From Sphingomonas bacterium (GTDB lineage: Bacteria > Pseudomonadota > Alphaproteobacteria > Sphingomonadales > Sphingomonadaceae): 7,094 bases of DNA. Every line of letters begins with the position of its first letter. The stretch's first letter is position 1. Under the pieces are notes generated by a model. It was not told the origin of the DNA, did not search any database, and saw only the letters and a program-made list of their open reading frames with translations. Made by a program: the position numbers and the translations under genes. Positions 1 to 7,094 of this stretch are shown here, piece by piece. The stretch lies in NCBI GenBank assembly GCA_026785645.1, contig JAJAZM010000090.1:1-7094 (forward strand). The letters are read 5' to 3'.

Positions 1-978
1 ATTGGCATCGTCGACCGCCCCGCCGAGGTCGGTGTCGGCGCGAAGCTCGTCGTCCGGGCCGTGATAACCACTCGCCAGGAAGCGCCGGAGCCGGTCGCGG
101 TCGCTGAAGCTGCCCCCCGCCATGACCATCGGCACCCCGCGCTCGGCAAGCACCCAGCCATCCTGGCGGCGAAGGAAATTATCGGCTTCGTGATCGCCGT
201 CCCATGCCCGACCGAGCGCCTGAGCTGCCGATCTGACCAACCCCTCAATCCTCGAGTGGGGCGGCGCGACCATCGCTACTTTGGCGCCCGTCGGGGCGAT
301 GGCGATCGTGTCGAGGTTGAACCCCGCGACGATGCTGGCAAGCGGCAGCGGCGGCTTGTCGGCAAAGGCGCGGGCGCCGAGCAGGCCCCATTCCTCGGCA
401 CTGGTGGCGACGAACCATATGTCGCGGTCGAGGCCCAGCTTGGCGACCTGTTCGGCCACCGCAATCATCGCCGCGAGCCCGCTGGCATTGTCGACCGCGC
501 CATTACAGATCTTGTCCGCCGCCTTGGGCGCGCAGACGCCAAGATGGTCCCAATGCGCCATCAGCACCACGGCCCGGCCATCGGGCCGACGCCCGCGCGC
601 AACCCCGATCACATTATGGCTGGTGAAATTGCCGAGCCGCGCCATGTGGGCGAGGAACTCGGCCTGGACGGGCGGGACGTTGGGATTGGGCGGCAAGTTT
701 GAGGCGGGCTTGGCGAGAATTGCGAACGGATCGAGGTAAGGGTCAGGCCCGCGCGCTCCGCTGGTCAGGCCAGCGGCGCGAAAACGCTCGGCGATATAGG
801 CGATGGTCTTCGTCTCGCCCGCCGTCCCCGCCATCCGCCCTTCGAACGAATCGCTCGACAAAATGGCGATGGTCGAGCGCAGCGCGGGCTCGGTGATTGC
901 CGGGGTGCGCGGCGCTGGCGCGACGGTAGCGCAACCCGCGAACAGCAACAGCAATGCTGCAGCAAGCAACCGCCTCAT
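1..978 (-). CDS. M28-family zinc aminopeptidase, predicted lipoprotein (3' end cut by window)
   Basis: Reading the minus strand from ATG at 978-976 gives 326 codons without a stop, leaving the window at base 1, so the C-terminus is missing. Residues 1-16 are a lipoprotein signal (MRR, a Leu/Ala-rich core, then FAGC with Cys16). The body carries the full M28 zinc-peptidase signature: AHWDHLG (His142, Asp144), DNASG (bridging Asp163), SAEEWG (general-base Glu195 and zinc Glu196), NLDT (Asp223) and YHGPDDE (His306). All expected dizinc ligands are therefore present and an active enzyme is likely. The family removes N-terminal residues from peptides; this one would act in the periplasm, anchored to a membrane. 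About 100 residues separate the signal from the catalytic core, too few for a PA domain there. No Shine-Dalgarno is visible before the ATG. The start overlaps the upstream lyase stop (ATGA), suggesting translational coupling. The family call is firm; the substrate is unknown. Confidence 0.9.
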   Translation of the reverse strand, partial: MRRLLAAALLLLFAGCATVAPAPRTPAITEPALRSTIAILSSDSFEGRMAGTAGETKTIAYIAERFRAAGLTSGARGPDPYLDPFAILAKPASNLPPNPNVPPVQAEFLAHMARLGNFTSHNVIGVARGRRPDGRAVVLMAHWDHLGVCAPKAADKICNGAVDNASGLAAMIAVAEQVAKLGLDRDIWFVATSAEEWGLLGARAFADKPPLPLASIVAGFNLDTIAIAPTGAKVAMVAPPHSRIEGLVRSAAQALGRAWDGDHEADNFLRRQDGWVLAERGVPMVMAGGSFSDRDRLRRFLASGYHGPDDELRADTDLGGAVDDAN

Positions 979-1751
979 CGGCGCGCCAGCAGACGGCGGG
1001 CTGATTCGACATGCATCTGCTCGATCATCGCGCCTTCAAACCGCTCAGCGCCCCCGGTGGCGGCGGCAATCAGGCGTTCGGCGCGGGCGATGTCGGTCGC
1101 GGTGGGCGCGAAGGCCGCTCGGCAGGCCGCGATCTGGTCAGGGTGAATCAGCGACTTGCCGTCGAACCCGAGCGCCCGGCCAGCGGCGCATTCGGCGGCC
1201 AGCCCGTCGGGATCGTCGAGCTGGTTACGGACACCGTCGAACACCGCGATCCCGGCGGCGCGCGCGGCGACCACCGCCGACTGAAGCGCCATCGCCATTG
1301 CAGCGCGGTCAATCGACGGCAGCCGCAGGCTGTTGGCGAGGTCGTTGGTGCCGACGATCAGCGCATCGACCGAACGGGCTATGGCCGGCGCGGCGAGGAT
1401 AGCGGCGGCAGTCTCGATCATCGCCGCGACCGGCTTGGCGGTGATTGCGAGCGGTCGATCGACCATCGGCACGATGATGAAATCGCAGTCCGATCCAATT
1501 GCGGCGGCGAGGTCGGCATCATGCTCGGCAGTGCCAAACCCATTGACCCGGATCGCCACCGGCATCGGCCACTTGTTGGAAACTGCCTCAGTCGCGGCCT
1601 TACGCGCCGTCTGCTTGTCGCCGGGCTTCACCGCATCCTCGAGGTCGAGCACGACCAGGTCCGCCGCCGATTCGCGGGCTTTGGCCATGGCGCGCGGATT
1701 GCTCGCCGGTAGAAAAAGCAGCGCCGGGCGAACGAACAGATTGAGGGTCAT
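975..1751 (-). CDS. CitE/HpcH-HpaI-type CoA-ester lyase
   Basis: This is a 258-residue protein of the HpcH/HpaI aldolase / citrate lyase beta-like superfamily, TIM-barrel enzymes that cleave or form acyl-CoA esters using a divalent metal. Visible family motifs, in order, are: LFLPASNP (12-19), VLDLEDAV (34-41, acidic Glu38/Asp39), IRVN (Arg68, expected to bind substrate carboxylate), IETA (Glu113) and GTNDLA (Asp137) as the likely Mg ligands, and GKSLIHPDQI (198-207) near the C-terminus. The family commonly has a Lys after Pro in the strand before the metal Glu (LPK); here it reads VPM (Met96). The length is near that of short CitE-like proteins. The start at 1751 is well defined: an in-frame TGA lies at 1766-1764 and AAGGAAA stands about 8 nt upstream. 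It is the first gene of a two-gene minus-strand unit with the M28 peptidase. No citrate lyase alpha or gamma genes are in the window, so it is probably a stand-alone lyase (malyl- or citramalyl-CoA type). The exact substrate cannot be read from sequence. Confidence 0.87.
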   Translation of the reverse strand: MTLNLFVRPALLFLPASNPRAMAKARESAADLVVLDLEDAVKPGDKQTARKAATEAVSNKWPMPVAIRVNGFGTAEHDADLAAAIGSDCDFIIVPMVDRPLAITAKPVAAMIETAAAILAAPAIARSVDALIVGTNDLANSLRLPSIDRAAMAMALQSAVVAARAAGIAVFDGVRNQLDDPDGLAAECAAGRALGFDGKSLIHPDQIAACRAAFAPTATDIARAERLIAAATGGAERFEGAMIEQMHVESARRLLARR

Positions 1752-1757
1752 GCCGAT

Positions 1758-1765
1758 TTTCCTTC
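1758..1765 (-). promoter_or_regulatory. Ribosome binding site of the CoA lyase
   Basis: On the minus strand GAAGGAAA precedes the ATG at 1751 by about 8 nt. With the in-frame stop just upstream (1766-1764), it fixes the start of the lyase. It overlaps one arm of the palindrome at 1761-1772. Confidence 0.6.
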
Positions 1766-1772
1766 ACGAAGG
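1761..1772. repeat. 12-bp perfect palindrome in the divergent spacer (possible operator)
   Basis: CCTTC-AC-GAAGG is an inverted repeat with 5-bp arms around a 2-bp centre. It lies in the only intergenic spacer between the divergent lyase and qmcA genes. The 2-bp centre is too small for a stable RNA hairpin, so a protein-binding dyad is the more natural reading. It also supplies the lyase Shine-Dalgarno, so the symmetry may be accidental. No clear -35/-10 pair was recognised in 1752-1814. Confidence 0.3.
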
Positions 1773-1802
1773 CGCTCGGGCCTTGCATCATGGCGAGGAC
1801 TT

Positions 1803-1809
1803 GAGGGGA
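1803..1809 (+). promoter_or_regulatory. Ribosome binding site of qmcA
   Basis: GAGGGGA stands 5 nt before the ATG at 1815 and supports that start, which also places the hydrophobic anchor right at the N-terminus as expected for the family. Confidence 0.55.
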
Positions 1810-1814
1810 CTGAA

Positions 1815-2771
1815 ATGCTGACTTTCCTAATCGTTTTCGCCGTATTGGCACTGATCGTCGCGATGATGAGCATCAAGATCGTCAGCCAGGGCTACCGCTA
1901 CACGATCGAGCGATTCGGTAAATTCGTCCGGGTGGCCGAGCCGGGGCTTAACCTGGTGACTCCGTTCATCTATCGAGTCGGCCGCAAGATCAACATGATG
2001 GAACAGGTGCTCGATATTCCCGGGCAGGAGATCATCACCAAGGACAATGCGATGGTCGCGGTCGACGGGGTGGTGTTCTTTCAGGTGCTCGACGCGGCCA
2101 AGGCGGCCTATGAGGTGAGTGACCTCTACCTCGCGATCATGGCGCTTTCGACCACCAACCTGCGCACCGTGATGGGATCGATGGACCTCGACGAGACATT
2201 GTCGAAGCGCGACGAAATCAATGCCCGGCTGCTGGTGGTGGTCGACCAGGCGACCGAGAGCTGGGGGGTCAAGATTACCCGCGTCGAGCTGAAGGACATT
2301 CGTCCGCCGGCCGACATCGTCAATGCGATGACCCGCCAGATGAAGGCCGAGCGCGAGAAACGCGCCTCGATCCTCGAGGCCGAGGGTAGCCGGGCGTCGG
2401 CGATCCTTCGCGCCGAGGGCGCGAAGCAGGCCGTTATCCTGTCCGCCGAAGGGATGAAGGAAGCCGCCTTCCGCGAGGCCGAAGCGCGCGAACGGTCGGC
2501 CCAGGCCGAAGCCAATGCCACCAAGTCGGTCAGCGACGCGATCGACAATGGCAGCGTCCAGGCGATCAACTATTTCATCGCCCAGAAATATGTTGAGGCG
2601 ATCGGCATGTTCGCCACCTCGCCCAACGCCAAGACGATCCTGTTCCCGGTCGAGGCGACCCAGTTGATGGGAACCTTGGGAGGGATCGGTGAGCTTGCGC
2701 GCGAGGCGCTCGGCAAGAATGCCGAGGTGGTGCCGAGCGTGCCCAGAGTCGACTCAAAGAAGGGCGAATGA
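1815..2771 (+). CDS. qmcA: SPFH/Band 7 membrane protein, QmcA-like
   Basis: This 318-residue protein belongs to the stomatin/prohibitin/flotillin (SPFH) superfamily. Residues 2-19 form one hydrophobic N-terminal anchor. The SPFH domain spans roughly 20-185, with typical stretches GYRYTIERFGKF (26-37), EPGLNLVTPF (42-51) and VELKDIRPP (157-165). It is followed by a long charged/Ala-rich coiled coil with 11-residue repeats built on an AEG core (about 187-230). The tail includes INYFIAQKY (251-259), FPVEATQLMG (277-286) and GGIGELA (289-295), which strongly resembles E. coli QmcA as I remember it. Such proteins build large membrane-bound oligomers and are linked to membrane microdomains and proteolysis control. 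The stop codon overlaps the ATG of the following NfeD-like gene, the same gene pair as E. coli qmcA-ybbJ. The symbol is assigned by resemblance; a general slipin annotation would also be acceptable. Confidence 0.9.
   Translation: MLTFLIVFAVLALIVAMMSIKIVSQGYRYTIERFGKFVRVAEPGLNLVTPFIYRVGRKINMMEQVLDIPGQEIITKDNAMVAVDGVVFFQVLDAAKAAYEVSDLYLAIMALSTTNLRTVMGSMDLDETLSKRDEINARLLVVVDQATESWGVKITRVELKDIRPPADIVNAMTRQMKAEREKRASILEAEGSRASAILRAEGAKQAVILSAEGMKEAAFREAEARERSAQAEANATKSVSDAIDNGSVQAINYFIAQKYVEAIGMFATSPNAKTILFPVEATQLMGTLGGIGELAREALGKNAEVVPSVPRVDSKKGE
2759..2764 (+). promoter_or_regulatory. Ribosome binding site of the NfeD-like gene
   Basis: GAAGGG lies inside the last codons of qmcA. Its spacing (3 nt to the ATG at 2768, 6 nt to the ATG at 2771) favours the second of the two tandem starts. 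Initiation is probably coupled to termination of qmcA. Confidence 0.5.
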
Positions 2772-3232
2772 TGGACCTCCACCCCGGCTGGATCTGGGCG
2801 ATCGGCGGGCTGGTGCTGCTGATCGCCGAAATTGTCGCCCCCGGTTTCTTCCTGGTGTTCCTCGGGGTCGCGGCGATCTCCACCGGGCTGTTCACCTTGC
2901 TGTTCGACCTGAGCCTGGCGCCGCAACTGGTGCTGTTCGTGATCTACACCGCGCTGGCGTTGATGATCGGCAAGCGCTGGTATGCCGAGCCCGCCCATGC
3001 CGACCAGTCGATCAAATTGAACGACCCGAGCGAGCGGATGGTCGGCAAGTCGGTACTGGTGGTCGATCCGGTCGACGAACATGGCGGCCGGGTGCGGGTC
3101 GGCGATGGCGAATGGAGCGCGCGCGGCGGACCCGCTGCGGCAGGCGCGCGCGTGCGGGTGATCGCGGTCGACGGCAATTGCCTGCTGGTCGAGAATGTCG
3201 CGCTGCTGAGCGAGACGATAGTGAAGGAGTAA
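2771..3232 (+). CDS. Short NfeD-family membrane protein (YbbJ-like)
   Basis: This 153-residue NfeD-family protein lacks the ClpP-like protease domain of long NfeD members. Hydrophobic segments cover about 8-44 and 50-67 and include the family pattern AEIVAPGFF (19-27). The C-terminal part, about 85-145, is a soluble beta-rich OB-fold-like domain with VGKSV (91-95), VGDGEW (110-115) and VIAVDGNCLLVE (130-141). NfeD proteins partner SPFH proteins encoded next to them, and this one follows qmcA with overlapping codons. Two adjacent ATGs exist at 2768 and 2771. GAAGGG at 2759-2764 is 3 nt from the first and 6 nt from the second, so the second is preferred; using the first adds one Met. The role is probably to stabilise or regulate the QmcA oligomer at the membrane; this is inferred from the family pairing. 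Confidence 0.88.
   Translation: MDLHPGWIWAIGGLVLLIAEIVAPGFFLVFLGVAAISTGLFTLLFDLSLAPQLVLFVIYTALALMIGKRWYAEPAHADQSIKLNDPSERMVGKSVLVVDPVDEHGGRVRVGDGEWSARGGPAAAGARVRVIAVDGNCLLVENVALLSETIVKE
3223..3229 (+). promoter_or_regulatory. Ribosome binding site that decides a GTG start for the DUF885 gene
   Basis: GAAGGAG sits in the last codons of the NfeD-like gene, 6 nt before GTG at 3236 but 18 nt before the in-frame ATG at 3248. The spacing supports GTG initiation even though the ATG lies closer to the Tat motif. Confidence 0.6.
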
Positions 3233-3235
3233 GGC

Positions 3236-5077
3236 GTGTACGGACCCATGTTTTCGCGGCGTGAAGCGCTGGGATCGATTGGCGCGGCGGGAGCTGCGAC
3301 GTTGCTCGGCGGATGCGCGACTGCACAACTTGCTGCTGGCCGTCCAGCATCCGAAGCCGAGGCCTCCGCCCTGCTTGATTCGATCGCCGAAAACCTCCTC
3401 GCCGTGTCACCCGAGACCGCGACCTCGCTGGGCATCGACAAGGGTGCGCGGGCGGGCTTGCGGTCGCAACTGTCCGATCGATCGGCGTCAGGACAGGCGC
3501 GGATTGCCGCCAACTTGCGTGCTGATCTGGCGCGCGCCGAAGCGATTGATACCACAGCGCTGACCTTCGCCACACGGACCAGTGTCGAAGTAGTGCGATC
3601 GGCCTATCGCACCGCGATCGAGGGGTTCGCGCTGCCCTATGGCGATGTCGCGGTCGGCGGGTGGCGCAACACGCCCTATGTCGTGGTGCAGAATGTCGGT
3701 GCCTATCTCGACGTGCCGCGTTTCCTCGACAGCGATCATGTCATCGCCAACGCCGCCGATGCGGAGGCCTATCTGGCACGGCTCGACAGTTTCGCGAGGC
3801 AGGTCGATGGAGAAACCGGGCGCTTGAAATCGGCCACGGCGCGCGGCGCAATCCCGCCTGCCTTCCTGCTCGACAAAGCGATGAAGCAGATGGGCCAGGT
3901 CATCGACGGCGCGCGCAAGGGTGGCGGGCTGGTCGAATCGATCGAACGGCGGACCAAGAATATTCCGGGCGACTGGGCGAGCCGGGCGCGGGCCATTGCC
4001 GCGCAGCAGGTCGCCCCTGCCCTTACCCGCCAACTGGCAGAATTGCAGGCACAACGCGGGCAAGCGAGCATGGCCGCAGGCATTTGGGCACGGCCGATGG
4101 GCGATGAATATTATCGCTGGGCGTTGAAGACCTCGACCACCACCACGCTGTCCCCCGATGAAGTCCACCAGACGGGCCTCGCCAATCTCAAGGATCTGCA
4201 CGGGCGGATGGACCCGATCCTCAAGTCGCTCGGCTATACCCAAGGCACCGTCGGGGCGCGGATGCAGGCGCTGGCCAAGGACCCGCGCTACAAGTTCGCC
4301 GAGGGCGATCCGGGCCGAGCCGAGATCATGGCGTTCATCCAGGAGCGGCTGGCGATCATCCGCAAGCAATTGCCGCGCGCGTTCCGCACCCTGGTACGCG
4401 GCAATCTGGAAGTGAAGCGGCTACCGCCCGAGGAAGAGCCTGGCGCGCCCGGAGCCTATGGCGGCGCTGGCTCGATCGATGGATCGATCCCTGGCAAATT
4501 CTGGATCAACCTCCGCACCACCGACCTGCACAGCAAGTACAGCCTGCCTGACCTTGCCGCGCATGAGGCGATCCCGGGGCATGTCTGGCAGGGCGAATAT
4601 TCGAACCAATTGCCGCTGATCCGCACCATGCTGGCGTTCAATGCTTATTCCGAAGGTTGGGCGCTCTACGCCGAGCAACTGGTCGACGAGCTTGGGATTT
4701 ACGACGATTTCCCGGTCGGTCGGCTGGGCTATCTCCAGTCGGTCGCATTCCGCGCGTGCCGGCTGGTGGTCGACACCGGGCTTCACGCCAAACGCTGGAC
4801 CCGCGAACAGGGCGTCCGGTTTTTCGTCGAGGTCAACGGCTCGAACCCCGAGGAAGTCGGAAGCGAGGTCGATCGCTATTGCAGCTGGCCGGGCCAGGCC
4901 TGCGGCTACAAGGTCGGGATGAACGAGATCAACCATCAGCGCGACCGCGCCAAGGCGTCACTTGGGCCGCGCTATGACCTGCGTGACTTCAACGACACCG
5001 TGGTCAAGGGCGGCAACGTCCCGCTCGACGTCCTTGCCAAGAACGTCGACGACTACGTCAGGACGGCAAAGGCCTAG
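3236..5077 (+). CDS. DUF885 family putative metallopeptidase, Tat-exported lipoprotein
   Basis: This is a 613-residue protein counted from GTG at 3236. The N-terminus has a twin-arginine motif SRREAL (7-12), a hydrophobic Gly/Ala stretch and a lipobox LGGC (Cys27), so folded export by Tat and lipid anchoring are predicted. The body matches DUF885: an early ETATSLGID (60-68), WINLRTTDLHSKY (423-435), the likely zinc-binding HEAIPGH (443-449), EGWALYAEQL (473-482), VDTGLHAKRWTREQ (512-525) and WPGQACGYKVG (551-561). These are the usual conserved blocks in the usual order, so it looks full length. Family members are regarded as putative zinc peptidases. The histidines are spaced HEx3GH rather than the classic HExxH, and the substrate is unknown. 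It follows the NfeD-like gene by 3 bp and is very likely co-transcribed with qmcA. Its TAG stop overlaps the stop of the convergent DUF937 gene. Confidence 0.88.
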   Translation: MYGPMFSRREALGSIGAAGAATLLGGCATAQLAAGRPASEAEASALLDSIAENLLAVSPETATSLGIDKGARAGLRSQLSDRSASGQARIAANLRADLARAEAIDTTALTFATRTSVEVVRSAYRTAIEGFALPYGDVAVGGWRNTPYVVVQNVGAYLDVPRFLDSDHVIANAADAEAYLARLDSFARQVDGETGRLKSATARGAIPPAFLLDKAMKQMGQVIDGARKGGGLVESIERRTKNIPGDWASRARAIAAQQVAPALTRQLAELQAQRGQASMAAGIWARPMGDEYYRWALKTSTTTTLSPDEVHQTGLANLKDLHGRMDPILKSLGYTQGTVGARMQALAKDPRYKFAEGDPGRAEIMAFIQERLAIIRKQLPRAFRTLVRGNLEVKRLPPEEEPGAPGAYGGAGSIDGSIPGKFWINLRTTDLHSKYSLPDLAAHEAIPGHVWQGEYSNQLPLIRTMLAFNAYSEGWALYAEQLVDELGIYDDFPVGRLGYLQSVAFRACRLVVDTGLHAKRWTREQGVRFFVEVNGSNPEEVGSEVDRYCSWPGQACGYKVGMNEINHQRDRAKASLGPRYDLRDFNDTVVKGGNVPLDVLAKNVDDYVRTAKA

Positions 5078-5091
5078 CGGCGGGTCAGGCC
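5071..5091. terminator. Weak inverted repeat across the two convergent stop codons
   Basis: GGCCT (5071-5075) and AGGCC (5087-5091) can pair around an 11-nt loop. Read on the minus strand the stem is followed by TTT, and on the plus strand by no T run. With no intergenic DNA here, it is the only candidate for ending either transcript locally. Five base pairs and a large loop make it weak. Confidence 0.22.
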
Positions 5092-5532
5092 GTCGAGGAT
5101 CGACCTTAGCGGATTGCTTCCGGCCTTGCCCCCGGCACCGCCGCCGAGCAGCTCGCCGAGGAGATCGCCAAGCCCGCCACCGGCGCTGGGTCGTCCATCC
5201 ACTTGCTCACCCGGCTGCTGGCCCGCGCCAGCGCGCTTGGCGAGATAGCCGGCGACGAGCATCGCAACGATCGGCAGCATCTTCCTGAGCAAATCGGGCG
5301 AAACCCCGCTTTGCTGAGACGCGTCGGCGGCCACCGCGCGGCTGGTGTCCTTGTTGCCGAAGATCTGGCCGAGGACATCGTTGCCCTGCGACACGTCGGT
5401 TGGCGTCTGCCCAAGCACATTGGCGAGCAGCCCGCCGCCGCCGAGACTGCCAAGGATCGCGCCGAGCCCGCCAATCCCCTGCGGGCTGGCTTGCGCCTGA
5501 TTCTGCATTCCGCCGAGCACAGCCGGGAGCAA
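5074..5532 (-). CDS. DUF937 protein, apparently missing its N-terminus
   Basis: The open frame gives 152 residues from a TTG at 5532. It begins inside what looks like a conserved helix (LLPAVLGGMQNQAQA), followed by a Gly-rich segment (20-36), QGNDVLGQIFGNKD (49-62), SGVSPDLLRKMLPIVAMLVAGYL (75-97, hydrophobic) and a Gly-rich tail. This resembles DUF937 proteins of alphaproteobacteria, whose function is unknown. Relatives, as I recall them, have some 30 more residues before this helix. Here the frame can be extended only 11 codons upstream, through RGLAA, to an in-frame TAA at 5568-5566. No Shine-Dalgarno precedes the TTG. An ATG at 5579 with GAGGG 8 nt upstream lies in a different frame and would join by a one-base shift. 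The gene may therefore be 5'-truncated or frameshifted, yet the rest is free of stops. It follows pckA by about 90 bp on the same strand. Confidence 0.68.
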   Translation of the reverse strand: MLPAVLGGMQNQAQASPQGIGGLGAILGSLGGGGLLANVLGQTPTDVSQGNDVLGQIFGNKDTSRAVAADASQQSGVSPDLLRKMLPIVAMLVAGYLAKRAGAGQQPGEQVDGRPSAGGGLGDLLGELLGGGAGGKAGSNPLRSILDGLTRR

Positions 5533-5623
5533 GGCAGCGAGACCGCGCTGTCCAGCCGGCGAGCCTTATGGTCGGTCATGGATCGGGCCCTCGAACAAGG
5601 CACCTGATCCAGGACCGGGCAGG
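5533..5623 (-). other. pckA-DUF937 gap with remnant coding sequence
   Basis: This 91-bp stretch lies between the pckA stop and the TTG of the DUF937 gene. Its DUF937-proximal 33 bases still read as plausible DUF937 sequence (GQRGLAA leading into the TTG), then TAA at 5568-5566. It holds an out-of-frame ATG (5579-5577) with a good ribosome binding site. No strong terminator hairpin with a T run was seen, so pckA read-through into the DUF937 gene is possible. Confidence 0.4.

Positions 5624-7094
<1,471 letters not shown>

Noticed and set aside
61..702. 213-codon plus-strand open frame
   Set aside because: It is antisense to the M28 gene, whose frame shows a full zinc-peptidase motif set. The plus-strand translation is Arg/Gly/Asp-rich with no recognisable domain.
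1011..1712. 233-codon plus-strand open frame
   Set aside because: It is a shadow of the CoA lyase gene, kept open by high GC; it shows no motifs and no ribosome binding site of note.
2570..3328. 252-codon minus-strand open frame across qmcA, the NfeD-like gene and the start of the DUF885 gene
   Set aside because: It spans three well-supported genes on the other strand and has a low-complexity His/Arg/Gln composition, so it is a GC artefact.
3488..4369. 293-codon minus-strand open frame
   Set aside because: It is antisense to the DUF885 gene, whose conserved blocks are clear. Its translation has no family resemblance.
4474..4489. GATCGAT-GG-ATCGATC inverted repeat
   Set aside because: It lies inside the DUF885 coding region in a Ser-Ile-Asp-Gly-Ser-Ile stretch, is made of common GATCGA words, and has a 2-bp centre that cannot form a hairpin.
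5106..5603. 165-codon minus-strand open frame overlapping the DUF937 gene
   Set aside because: Its translation is Arg/Ser/Cys-rich and unlike any family. Only its early ATG (5579) and ribosome binding site are interesting, as a possible original start for the DUF937 gene.
5603..5613. CCTGATCCAGG small hairpin after pckA as a terminator
   Set aside because: It has a 4-bp stem with a 3-nt loop and no T run on either side, too weak to call.

Overview
The base composition is GC-rich with strongly GC-biased third codon positions. The protein families (QmcA/NfeD pair, ATP-type PEP carboxykinase, DUF885 Tat lipoprotein, DUF937 protein) resemble alphaproteobacterial chromosomal genes, most likely from a sphingomonad. 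That placement is an inference from remembered family resemblance, not from a search. The window is almost wholly coding, with no RNA genes, CRISPR arrays, insertion sequences or phage genes seen. It looks like ordinary core chromosome rather than an island.

Layout. Left block, minus strand: a CitE/HpcH-type CoA-ester lyase (1751-975) runs directly into an M28-family zinc aminopeptidase lipoprotein (978-1, cut by the window edge) through an ATGA stop/start overlap. A 63-bp divergent spacer (1752-1814), holding a perfect 12-bp palindrome, separates this block from a plus-strand operon. That operon is a QmcA-like SPFH protein (1815-2771), a short NfeD/YbbJ-like membrane protein (2771-3232) and a DUF885 putative metallopeptidase with a Tat lipoprotein signal (3236-5077). 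These genes are separated by overlaps or 3 bp.

Right block, minus strand: ATP-dependent PEP carboxykinase pckA (5' end beyond 7094, stop at 5624), then a DUF937 protein (5532-5074). The DUF937 gene converges on the DUF885 gene so tightly that a single CTAG supplies both stop codons.

How the genes may work together. QmcA and NfeD are a widespread pair thought to form a membrane microdomain or quality-control module, and here a predicted periplasmic lipoprotein peptidase is added to their transcript. pckA is the gluconeogenic oxaloacetate-to-PEP step. The CoA lyase is carbon metabolism of unknown substrate, paired with an exported peptidase for no obvious pathway reason. I did not find a clearly new system. 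The most notable points are the apparently 5'-truncated or frameshifted DUF937 gene, the QmcA-NfeD-DUF885 operon, and the M28 gene that runs off the window edge and is easy to miss.
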